Assembly (NCBI GenBank): GCA_002077045.2
Contig: KZ111155.1
Coordinates: forward strand, 882,318 to 936,305
Length of the DNA: 53,988 bases
Direction: 5' to 3'
Source of the DNA: Rachicladosporium sp. CCFEE 5018
Lineage: Eukaryota; Ascomycota; Dothideomycetes; Cladosporiales; Cladosporiaceae
Shown here piece after piece: positions 29,982-38,197 of this stretch. The position numbers were made by a program, and so were the translations under genes. Below the pieces are notes generated by a model. The model was not told the origin of the DNA, searched no databases, and was given only the letters and a program-made list of their open reading frames with translations. The first letter of the stretch is position 1. The number at the start of each line of letters is the position of its first letter.

Positions 29982-30152
29982 TGAGCTCATTACAGTAAAT
30001 GGCGATGGAATTTGTGAGTGTTAACGATCTAGATGACTTCGCCACTTTCTTCCAGCGACGACTTATGTACAAGCATATGTAGCGTTGTTACTCAGCTTCC
30101 ACCTTTCAAGATCCGCTCACAGCCACCCATTCCAGAGTGCAACTTCGCATCT

Positions 30153-30788
30153 TCAAGCAAATTTCCTTCTCCTAAGCATAATCTCCTCATTCCTCCTCAA
30201 CTCCTCCCTACTAGCCTCAACAGCTCTCTCAAGACTCGCCTGTATCCGTCCCGCGATCTCCTCAACAGGCGTATCCATCCCCACCAACCCAATAAACTTA
30301 CCCACCTTCCGTCGCTTGATCCGAATCCGATCCTTATCGCTGAGCCCAGCATACGGGTTCGACGAGCTCGCTGCCGAAGGGGTGCTGGAAAGTACCCGAG
30401 GCTCAGGCGCCTGTATATCCCTCACAGTCTCCATCAAGCCTTCCACAAACTCAATCTCAACCTGACTCAACCTCCTCTCCTCCTTCCCCAAACCCTCCCT
30501 CCCTTTTCCCTCCCTCGATCCTCGTCTCGTTGGCCGTGCCAAGAACTCCTTATCCCAATTCATAACAGCCGGATAATGCATCGTCCACGGCCCCGGCGTG
30601 GACTGATGATAATGATGCGCTATGCTATCCAGCTCGTCCTCAGTCAAGAGGTGGAAAGCTAGGAGCGTTTTGGGGAAAGCTGGGTGGGGCGGGCCTGAGG
30701 GTAAGGGCACGAGGGGCGCGAGTTGGAGTTGCAGGGTGGCGATTTTGGCGGCGAGGGCGCTGGAGCGGCGCGTTAGGGGGGCCATCAT
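30153..30788 (-). CDS. 211-residue unknown protein
   Basis: The family is not recognised. The single exon starts MMAPLTRRSSALAAKIATL. It is a soluble, mostly helical protein. The central part carries aromatic-rich LLTEDELDSIAHHYHQSTPG and MHYPAVMNWDKEFL. A charged linker (RRGSREGKGREGLGKEERR) follows. The last 60 residues are strongly charged and helical (KDRIRIKRRKVGKFIGLVGM, ending in MLRRRKFA). No signal peptide or membrane span is present. The frame is open further upstream but without an ATG. The pattern of aromatic, ordered segments argues for a real protein over a chance frame. Both long plus-strand frames over the same DNA are low-complexity and are taken as shadows. Confidence 0.65.
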   Translation of the reverse strand: MMAPLTRRSSALAAKIATLQLQLAPLVPLPSGPPHPAFPKTLLAFHLLTEDELDSIAHHYHQSTPGPWTMHYPAVMNWDKEFLARPTRRGSREGKGREGLGKEERRLSQVEIEFVEGLMETVRDIQAPEPRVLSSTPSAASSSNPYAGLSDKDRIRIKRRKVGKFIGLVGMDTPVEEIAGRIQASLERAVEASREELRRNEEIMLRRRKFA

Positions 30789-31579
30789 GGTGGTGGGCTG
30801 TGGCGTGGGTGGGATAAGAGAGCTGCACGCTTTGGTGCGTGCTGGGTTGGGATCTCGAGGCACAGGGTCGAGGGGTAGGCCGGGGTGAAGTGGATGGTGG
30901 AGTCTGATGTGTCGGATCTCTGGTGCTGAGTACGCTTGGTGCTGCTGTCGAGCCGATGCCCTCGCTACGACGATGGAAGTGGATGAAAGTACGGAGGGAC
31001 GACACCTCGACGGCCGACGGCGGTAGGTTTATGCTCCTTTGTCAAGGCATAGATGAGACACGAGGCGCTGACTTACTTGTGGGAGATGTGCTCTGGACGA
31101 GACAAAGGAAACCAGATGACTTTGGACTTCGGAGAGATGTCTCGTTCTTTGTCTCACATACCTGCCAAGCTGAACGCTTGACTTACATACTCAGCTCTCA
31201 TGCTCCATCTTGAAGCGATCTAACATCAGGGCGTCTTTCCGCTCAGCCACCGCTGTAGGGCCGCGCCGTTCGTGGCTATGGGTTGCATATGCTGTGAATT
31301 CGGGCGATTGGCGTCGCGGCCACCCCCCGCGGGCTCGTCAGCGTTCTCTCTACGTTCTGTGAGAGTTCCGAGAGATGAGATCGTCGTGAGCTGCCCAGCA
31401 GTCTAATTAGACCTGAGCACAGAGTCCTGCGGTGCATACTATGATAGACTTGCATGTTGTGTCCCAGCCGATTTGTGATCGTGGCGGCCTAAGTATACGT
31501 CAATTGCCCCGATCGAGTAATGCGTGCTGATGCTCCGCGACGCGTGATGGCCATGTTGCTATCTCTGTGATAGACACTC
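30789..31579. other. Intergenic region, no gene seen
   Basis: About 0.8 kb lie between the promoter side of the 211-residue gene and the 3' end of the glycine-zipper gene. Short frames on both strands have no recognisable content. A G-run (GGCCACCCCCCGCGGG, near 31319) is the only compositional feature. Confidence 0.5.
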
Positions 31580-32953
31580 TCACTCAGCATTCAGCTTCTT
31601 CGGCTTCTTCTTCGCGCCCTCTCCAGTCGCTGTATCAGCAGTCGCCTTCTTCTCGCTAGCGGGCTTTGCTGGTGCCTTCTTCTCACTAGCAGGCTTTGCA
31701 GGCGCCTTCTTGTCTCCCACCGTACTGGCACTACTCGAAGCCGTGGCCTCCTTGGCAGCGGGCTTCCTGGACGAGCTTCGAGTTGGTGGCTGGCTTTGCT
31801 TCTTCTCCGCTGCTGGCTTCTCAGGCTTATCTGTGGCGGGCTTCTTCTCGGCTGCCGGCTTTGCAGACTTCTCTTGGCTAGACTCCTTCTCCGCTGCAGG
31901 CTTAGCGGCCTTCTTCTCTGCACTGCTACCGGCCTTCTTGGGCGCGGGCTTGGCTGAGCTGGGTGGTGCGCCGTTTTTTGGTGTCCCTTCAGGTTTGTTG
32001 TCTGATGTGGCGCCATCCTTGGCCTCCGACTTTGCTGAGTTTGGAGATGGTGTCTTTTTGGCCGCGGGCTCCGCCTGTGACTTCTTCGCTGCTGCCTTGG
32101 GCTTTTGCGTTTTCTCTGCTGAGTCGCCGTTGGTCTGCTTCCCAGCCTGCTCGCCACCCTGCTGCGCCGCCTCTGTCTTCTCGTCCTTGCCTTCCTCATC
32201 CCCGCCTCCGCCCATACTCGGCATGGAAGGCATATACTCCTTCGCACTTTCTGTCCATGTCTTGCTCTCGCCACCCCCCGATCCACCTGATCCATCGCCG
32301 CCGCCGCCGCCCCCGCCACCAGTATCAACACTTTGGTTTGCAAGCTGCCCCAGCTCGTTATCATCTGGGCGCGGCGTGTCCTTCGTCCCCTTGATCATGC
32401 TTTCCAACATTCCTTTCTGTTCCTCGCTGGCCTTGATCCCTGGCAAATCGCCTGTGATCTTCCTGATTCCGTTGCCAGCCAGGTCGCCAAGCTTGAAGAA
32501 CTGCCCATGAATGGCTCCGTATGCTGTTCCTAGCGCGCCACCGAGTCCACCAATGAGCAGCGTGGTCACACCTCCTACCAGACCTCCAGTGAGTGTTCCT
32601 AAGCTACCACCCGCGATGACACCCGGTGCAGAGCCAGCGATGAGACCTTGGAAGGTGCCTGAGTTGAGGTACTTCGCCGTCTTGCCGAATGACTCGGACT
32701 CGATTGACTTGTTCAGCGCTTCGTTCAGCAACTTCTGTCGTTCGTCTGGATCTGCAGCACCCATGGCAGCTTTCGTGAGATCCTGCGCTTGCTTACTCAA
32801 CTCCTGGGATTTTTTGGCGGCTTTGGAGGACTCCTGCTTGATCTCGGCCTCATCTGGCTTGCCCTTGCCATTGCCTGAGGACTGCTTGTCGGCTGGCTTC
32901 GACTTCGCTGCAGGCTTGGAGGCTTTCTTCTGGGTTGCCTGCTTGGGCGGCAT
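31580..32953 (-). CDS. Glycine-zipper, Lys/Ala-rich protein of unknown function
   Basis: A 457-residue single-exon protein starting MPPKQATQKKASK. The family is not recognised by name, but the layout is distinctive. A basic low-complexity N-terminus (1-60) is followed by a helical segment (61-100). A glycine-zipper membrane-type region spans about 103-150 (GLIAGSAPGVIAGGSLG, GGLVGGVTTLLIGGLGGALG). A short ordered stretch to about 200 follows, then a Gly run, and then a long Lys/Ala/Pro/Ser tail (about 270-457) with repeats of KKAPAKPASE. The tail resembles histone-H1-like or translocated coiled disordered tails by composition only. The glycine zipper suggests membrane insertion or oligomerisation. 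The ATG at 32953 is the first in frame. Confidence 0.75.
   Translation of the reverse strand: MPPKQATQKKASKPAAKSKPADKQSSGNGKGKPDEAEIKQESSKAAKKSQELSKQAQDLTKAAMGAADPDERQKLLNEALNKSIESESFGKTAKYLNSGTFQGLIAGSAPGVIAGGSLGTLTGGLVGGVTTLLIGGLGGALGTAYGAIHGQFFKLGDLAGNGIRKITGDLPGIKASEEQKGMLESMIKGTKDTPRPDDNELGQLANQSVDTGGGGGGGGDGSGGSGGGESKTWTESAKEYMPSMPSMGGGGDEEGKDEKTEAAQQGGEQAGKQTNGDSAEKTQKPKAAAKKSQAEPAAKKTPSPNSAKSEAKDGATSDNKPEGTPKNGAPPSSAKPAPKKAGSSAEKKAAKPAAEKESSQEKSAKPAAEKKPATDKPEKPAAEKKQSQPPTRSSSRKPAAKEATASSSASTVGDKKAPAKPASEKKAPAKPASEKKATADTATGEGAKKKPKKLNAE
31632..31720 (-). repeat. Short tandem repeats encoding Lys/Ala/Pro units
   Basis: Near the 3' end of the glycine-zipper gene a 30-bp unit encoding KKAPAKPASE occurs twice in a row, with a third degenerate unit (KKATADTA). 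It is an in-frame coding repeat, likely to vary in length between strains. Confidence 0.6.
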
Positions 32954-33540
32954 GATGGGTGGCTGATTCAATCAAGTGAACTGTTTCCTTGTTGCGCGTC
33001 TGTACCTTACGGTCGGCTCTTTGAAGATATCAGAGCGTGGTAAGTAAGGTCTCCGGGCAACGTATATGAGCTAGAACTTTTGACGTGAATGTAAACAAGG
33101 AACAGCAGCCGCTGACGTCTGGCGTCCTAGCCCGAACTCTCTTCTTGACAGCAGGAACCAACGCTTGGAGATGGAACGGATCATGCTAGCTTGCAAGTGA
33201 ATGAAGAGCGGTACTTATCTGCCATACACCTTCGTCGCGCATGCCCTCTGCATTTTGACCGAGATCCGCATCTGCGATACATGTCGAGGCGAGGATGATA
33301 GGTTGATGCAGTTGAATAAAGATGTTCTTCTGAGTATACCAGACAAGCTTTCTAGCGGATCGGGCTTAAGTTGTTCCGTGAAGCACCCCCACAGTGTGCT
33401 CGCGTGCACGCACTTTTCATCATTCTCGCTCATACACCGCACGTCGCTCATTCAGAAAGTCGATAGCTCCCGTATCCCTAACTACAGCACCTCATGAATA
33501 CGTCTACACTACATATAACGTGTTCGCGAGGTCTGCTGCG
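32954..33540. other. Divergent promoter region, glycine-zipper gene and RRN3
   Basis: About 590 bp between two divergently transcribed genes. The frame of RRN3 stays open for 49 codons upstream of its ATG but has no upstream ATG, so this part is taken as leader. No other gene was seen. Confidence 0.55.
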
Positions 33541-35616
33541 ATGGTTTCAATCGCCTCCCAAGCCGGCGCCATGAGGCCGCCGCCCATGCCTACACCTCTA
33601 TCAAATATCAAACGGCCTACCCTCGGTCTGAAGCGCGACAGCTCGTATCTTGACACCGATGACGAGGCCAACCTGTCTGGCGTCACCAAGCGCCTTCGTG
33701 TGGCGTTCAGTCCGAACGTCGACGTCCGGATCATGGACAACAACTGGGATGAGAAGAGCTTCGAGCTCGTGAAGGAGGAGGTGCGCGTGGCGATAGAGCG
33801 GCATCTGTTACCTGCGGAACGGAGGGACGATACGCTGTACACGAAGCTCGTCACCATGCTTGGCCAGGATGCACTCGAGGGCGAGGCTGTGAGCGGGAAG
33901 CTGTTGCAGAAGTACCTGATGGCGCTGGAGTCGAGGGTGAGTGTGCTGGGCGAGTGTGGGAAGCTGGTAATCGCGGTGCTGGATCTGGCTTGGCTTGGAA
34001 GGGACGACACATTTGTGGGATTGTATGCGCGGTTCCTGAGCTCGCTGGTGAGTGCGCATAGCAAGTACATCATGCCGCTGTTCCAACGATTGGTTGGCAA
34101 CTTCGCACGGCTTCCAGCCTCGCTCGGTAGGTTACTGGACGAGGCGCCCGTATCGCGGCAGCAGATGTTCTCACGCCTGCATCTCTTCACGAAAAGCACA
34201 CTGCGACAGGTGCCCTCGTCGACAGGCACTCTGACAAGGGTACTTAAGGCGGAGTTCCCGATCGACCTGGCGACAACAAAATCTTACATCCAATATCAGC
34301 GACAATTACTCAAGCTCTCGCAGTATGCGCCGGAGCTCAAAGCTGAGATCATGGCTCTGATTATGCAGAGGCTTGTCAGCATCGATGTGCAGATCCAACA
34401 GGACCTGGAAGACCTTGAGGACGAGGCGGAAGAGCGCCTGCTGCAACGTCCGCGATTGCACGATCACACCGAGCCAGTGGACGATTCAGATGATAGCGAC
34501 AACGAGTCCGTATCGTCCTCCGAGGAGACGACCACCGAGGAAGAGCAGCGATTGAGAGAGGTCCGGCTGAAGGTCGCCAAAATGGACGGAACCCTCGATA
34601 TGCTGTTCTCCTATTACGATCCTCTCATCCGAGACGGCCCAGAACCACATCTGAACGATGCGTACCTACAAATCCTCTCCCACTTCACCACATTCATCCT
34701 GCCCAACCGGACACGACACGCTCAATTTCTGCTCTTCCACTTTGCGCAGACCTCGGAAGAGCACGTCACGCTTTTCACCCAACGCTGCGCAGAGATCGCG
34801 TTCGGGATTTACACCACAGCTCAACGCATCAACGCCATCGCCTACCTCTCGAGCTTCATAGCGCGAGGCTCCCACGTCACCACCTGGTCAGTGCAAGACG
34901 TTGTCAGCGCTTTATTGAGCTTCCTCGATCTCTGCCGACAACGCTACGAACCCACCTGCCAGGGTCCCGATAAACGCGCGTACGCTTCATACTACGCTGC
35001 TGCTCAAGCACTGCTGTACATCTTCTGCTTCCGCTGGCGGGATCTGGTAATCGGCACCGCAAACCCGGAGATCGACGGCGATGACTACGACGAAGAAGAT
35101 GTGCTGGCGGAGTCGAGAGATCTGGCGTGGCTACCTGACTTGCACGAGATACTGCGCCGGAACGTCCGCTCTCGCTTGAACCCACTCAAGATCTGCTCTC
35201 CAGCCATTGCAGGAGAATTCGCGGATATATCACGACATGTCCGCTTCGATGAGGTTGTCTCCATTCTCGAATCCAATAAGCGACTTCGCCTTGGCCAGAC
35301 GACGAATTACTACGGCGCCGCTGGTCGAGTTGGTGGCATCGACATTGGGCGAAGGGAGAGTGCGTGGGATCGCAAGACTGGCGATGCGCATCATCAGCTC
35401 GAAGCGTACTTTCCGTTTGATCCGTACCATTTGCCTAAGAGTAAGAAGTGGGTTGAGGCTGACTACAATGAGTGGAAGTTGCCACGGGGTATGCAGGGCA
35501 ACGATGACGAAGAGGAGTACAGTGAGGAGGACAGTGCGGATGAGACCGATGATGAAGAGCTGGAAGAGGGCTTCGCTAATGGCGTGCTAGTGGACACTGC
35601 TTCGACGAGTAGTTGA
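33541..35616 (+). CDS. RRN3: RNA polymerase I-specific initiation factor Rrn3
   Basis: This factor binds Pol I and recruits it to the core factor at rDNA promoters in the nucleolus (TIF-IA in animals). The single exon encodes 691 residues from ATG 33541 (MVSIASQAGAMRPP). The Rrn3 fold of HEAT-like helices is visible from about residue 60 (KSFELVKEEVRVAIERHL, LGQDALEGEAVSGKLLQKYL, VSAHSKYIMPLFQRLVGNF, LFSYYDPLI). An acidic Ser-rich loop lies at about 315-345 (DDSDDSDNESVSSSEETTTE), where the family carries a regulatory phosphorylated loop. A second acidic region is at the C-terminus. Length is in the range usual for fungi. No introns are needed. Confidence 0.92.
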   Translation: MVSIASQAGAMRPPPMPTPLSNIKRPTLGLKRDSSYLDTDDEANLSGVTKRLRVAFSPNVDVRIMDNNWDEKSFELVKEEVRVAIERHLLPAERRDDTLYTKLVTMLGQDALEGEAVSGKLLQKYLMALESRVSVLGECGKLVIAVLDLAWLGRDDTFVGLYARFLSSLVSAHSKYIMPLFQRLVGNFARLPASLGRLLDEAPVSRQQMFSRLHLFTKSTLRQVPSSTGTLTRVLKAEFPIDLATTKSYIQYQRQLLKLSQYAPELKAEIMALIMQRLVSIDVQIQQDLEDLEDEAEERLLQRPRLHDHTEPVDDSDDSDNESVSSSEETTTEEEQRLREVRLKVAKMDGTLDMLFSYYDPLIRDGPEPHLNDAYLQILSHFTTFILPNRTRHAQFLLFHFAQTSEEHVTLFTQRCAEIAFGIYTTAQRINAIAYLSSFIARGSHVTTWSVQDVVSALLSFLDLCRQRYEPTCQGPDKRAYASYYAAAQALLYIFCFRWRDLVIGTANPEIDGDDYDEEDVLAESRDLAWLPDLHEILRRNVRSRLNPLKICSPAIAGEFADISRHVRFDEVVSILESNKRLRLGQTTNYYGAAGRVGGIDIGRRESAWDRKTGDAHHQLEAYFPFDPYHLPKSKKWVEADYNEWKLPRGMQGNDDEEEYSEEDSADETDDEELEEGFANGVLVDTASTSS

Positions 35617-36083
35617 GGTGTGGGATTGATTTAGTTGCATTGTATCTTTAGCGTGGCGTTGGACGGTTTGGACGGAAAAGGCACATGGGTCAAAGGCGCA
35701 TAAGTGGGAGGCACTGTCTATCATTACGGTTGTCGAGACGATACGGACACGTAGCGATGATCATGAAAGGAATCGTCTACCTGCTTCTATCCTCCAGTGT
35801 CCAGTGTAGTCGATGTGGACTTCCTTTCAGATTTACTCTGCACCGTTCCTCGCCACCCTGGAGCATCGTGCTCGACGACCTTCAAGCAATGATTCCAGCA
35901 AGATCCTCCGTTGGCCTTCTCAAGGGTGCGTAAACCCTCGCGACAATCCGGTTTCTTCTTTCCACCCTTTCGATGTTGAATTGAATTTCGTCCCTGTTAG
36001 CCATCAAAGGTCCACCATATCAATCATTCACATCAACAGGCTCCAAACAAGAATACCCGCCTCCATAGGTCCATTCGATCACG
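35617..36083. other. Intergenic region, no gene seen
   Basis: About 470 bp between RRN3 and the rhodanese gene. Overlapping short frames only. The last 100 bp are probably the leader of the downstream gene. Confidence 0.5.
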
Positions 36084-36802
36084 ATGACCACACCCACCCC
36101 ATCAGAAAAGCCATGGCACGCCGCATTCCCCTCCCCCCGTCTAACAGCCGACACAATGCCCCAGCGTCGCGCTCAAATGATCCTCTCGATGCGAATCGCC
36201 TCTATGCTCATCATCGATGTGCGGCGAACGGACTATGAAGGCGGGAGTATTCGGGGGAGTTTGAACATACCCGCGCAGGGGTTTTGGTGGAATAGAGGGA
36301 TGTTGTGAGTTTCTGATTTTCTTTGCTTTGCTTTGGGGCGATGATGACTTGGGAGGGGGGAAGGGGCAAGGGTTTGGGGGAGTTGGTAGAGTGGGGGCGA
36401 GGGGCTGTAGTTGCTAATGTGAGATTGGTAGGTACGAGTTGGCTTATAAGAGTGATATGGAGTGGGTTGTCTTCACATGTGGTCAGTCGCTTCTCCCTTC
36501 TTCCAAATCTTGCCCAGATCTCTGTTGCTCAATACTGTGTAGCTTCATCCAACGGCCGCGGGCCTCGATGTGCCGCTTGGTTTCTAGAGCACGTCCGCGA
36601 AGTCGCCGAAGATGCTAACATGAACGTCATGGTGCTGGAAGGCGGTGTGAAGGGGTGGGTGAAGGCTGGGCCTCAGTACACGGCGCTGATGGACGGGTAC
36701 GATGAGGCGCATTGGACTGAGCTTTTCGCGCAGGATGGGAAGGAAGGGGAGGGAGGTGGAGACGTGAAGGCTGGAGTGGGGCAGGGGGATGTTGGGAAGT
36801 AG
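36084..36802 (+). CDS. Rhodanese-fold protein with CX5R loop (Cdc25/arsenate reductase-like)
   Basis: A small rhodanese/Cdc25-type protein of 176 residues in three exons: 36084-36304, 36432-36481 and 36543-36802. The introns are 127 bp (GTGAGT donor, GCTAAT branch) and 61 bp (GTCAGT donor). The joined frame is uninterrupted. It reads LIIDVRRTDYEGGSIRGSLN (the rhodanese CH2A-like motif, about 43-62), then MEWVVFTC and the active-site loop CASSNGR, then GPRCAAWFLEHV and the terminal motif VLEGGVKGWV. The seven-residue CX5R loop fits a phosphatase or arsenate-reductase-like pocket better than a sulfurtransferase loop. The C-terminus is Gly/Glu-rich. The substrate is unknown. Confidence 0.8.
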
Positions 36803-36962
36803 AGAAAGCATCCAAATGGCTCATGATCGCGATCTGTACATGTATGTGCATTCATACAACGCGCCGTACCCTTTCAGCGTTATACAGCCCAACCTAGCGT
36901 GAGCCCAGCGTGATTCAGCACACACCTCGCTATGCCTGAAATCGACCAGTGGTTCACATCGA

Positions 36963-37913
36963 TCACGTCAACCCCCTCAACGCCCCCAGAGCGATCCTCA
37001 GGCCTGCGACCCTACCAGCCAACTGCGCGCGATACGATCCAGCTCCTTCCGGCGACGCTTTGCGATAGTATTTCCACTGCTCAACAGCCGTAGTCCAAAT
37101 ATCAAAGTCGCCCAAGATGATCTGTCCACTGTAGAAAGCATCGAAGATGATAGCGTCTGGCTGCGGAGCATCTGCCGCGGCAGCAACGAGAGGTTCACTC
37201 TCCGGGTCAAGCGTGCGACCAGACGGGTTGAGCGACTGCAGCTCGATGCCAGTCTGCTCGTCTGTCTCAAGCGAGCGGCGGACGCCGCGTTCTTCGCTGT
37301 CTAGATCTTGAGCTGACGGGGCAGCTGTTACCGCTCGCGCAGCTGTGACGCCAGATGGAGCATTCCGGAGCTTCTCTCGCGACAAGTGAGCCGAGAGCTG
37401 CACGAGCTGCAGCCACAGCACTAGCAGATCCAGCAGTAGAAGCATGACCTTACTGCTCGGCCCTTGTTGCCCGATAAAGTCCATGATCAGACCGCCCTGC
37501 AAGACGCCTCGTGTAGCCTCGCCTGCAGATGGCGCATGAAGCCACAAGTGCAGCAGCATGCAAAGCACGTTCGGAATTAGCACGCCAGCTGCATAGGGCT
37601 GCGGCTCAAATGGCCTCGGATACGCAGATGGCTTCGGCGACAATAAGGTGAAGTGTATCATAGCTCGGAAGATGAAGCGGAGGAAGGAGCAGTCCATGTA
37701 GTATATACAGCTCAGTTCGGCGTAGACAAGGATGTCCAGCTGCTTGATCAGATCTTCCAGTAACGACCCTCGCTTCCTATTGAACGTCTGGCGATTGGCC
37801 TTTTGTCGCTCTTTCAACTGGGTGGGAGTGAGGGTGTTGGCCTCCGGCGTTGCGCCATCGCTGCCGGCGTGTAGGCGCGAGGACGATGCTTCGGGCGCGG
37901 CTCCATCGTTCAT
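36963..37913 (-). CDS. dsc4: DUF1746 membrane protein, DSC E3 ligase subunit 4-like
   Basis: This is probably the Dsc4-type subunit of the Golgi/endosomal DSC ubiquitin ligase, which in fission yeast and aspergilli processes SREBP for sterol and hypoxia responses. The single exon encodes 316 residues. The DUF1746 region covers about residues 50-180, starting RGSLLEDLIKQLDILVYAEL. It has hydrophobic segments at about 65-92, 108-127 and 154-176 (VMLLLLDLLVLWLQLVQL). A conserved C-terminal block, FDAFYSGQIILGDFD, is also present. The N-terminus is Ala/Glu-rich and disordered. It is divergent from MPH1 across 284 bp. Assignment to the complex rests on the domain alone. Confidence 0.75.
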   Translation of the reverse strand: MNDGAAPEASSSRLHAGSDGATPEANTLTPTQLKERQKANRQTFNRKRGSLLEDLIKQLDILVYAELSCIYYMDCSFLRFIFRAMIHFTLLSPKPSAYPRPFEPQPYAAGVLIPNVLCMLLHLWLHAPSAGEATRGVLQGGLIMDFIGQQGPSSKVMLLLLDLLVLWLQLVQLSAHLSREKLRNAPSGVTAARAVTAAPSAQDLDSEERGVRRSLETDEQTGIELQSLNPSGRTLDPESEPLVAAAADAPQPDAIIFDAFYSGQIILGDFDIWTTAVEQWKYYRKASPEGAGSYRAQLAGRVAGLRIALGALRGLT

Positions 37914-38092
37914 GTCTTGAGGGTGTTGGTGTGTCGCATCGTTCGTGGCGCATTGGGGCCGGAGATGCGAACAAGCTCAGGAGTCTGCCGAGCCGAATGA
38001 TCGCGGTATGTCCCAGTGGATTACTGTATGGAGGATGAGCAGCTGTTCTGTAGCATGCTGATGTTGTCGGCAGTCCAGGCCAAGACGTCAAT

Positions 38093-38104
38093 TTAGGGTT
38101 AGGG
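38093..38104 (+). promoter_or_regulatory. Two-unit telobox TTAGGGTTAGGG upstream of MPH1
   Basis: Two perfect TTAGGG units in tandem end 93 bp before the MPH1 start codon and about 180 bp before the divergent Dsc4-like gene. This is either a binding site for a Tbf1/Teb1-like Myb factor or a tiny interstitial telomeric repeat. The matching distance of a similar box at the Bub2-like gene favours the first reading. Confidence 0.45.
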
Positions 38105-38197
38105 TCTGCCCAAGTCGCGTCTTCCCGACTTCACGCGTCTTCAATGATAGAGTGAAGGCAACACATGGCCCACATGTAGCGGACTGGTGATCTCACG

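Noticed and set aside
30033..30662. 209-codon plus-strand frame opposite the 211-residue gene
   Set aside because: Pro/Leu/Ser/Arg low-complexity composition without a plausible start context. The minus-strand product looks more like a folded protein.
31710..32510. 266-codon plus-strand frame opposite the glycine-zipper gene
   Set aside because: It is the antisense shadow of Lys/Ala/Ser codons (Phe/Leu/Ala/Ser-rich). The minus-strand protein has a sensible ATG and ordered domains.
33394..33540. Longer RRN3 with 49 extra N-terminal codons
   Set aside because: The extension would start at GTG. The first ATG is at 33541 and the added residues look like random leader translation.
36323..36542. 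Open frame reading through the introns of the rhodanese gene
   Set aside because: The three-exon model restores the rhodanese motifs in order, with exon lengths that sum to whole codons. The read-through frame is Gly/Trp-rich noise before the last exon.
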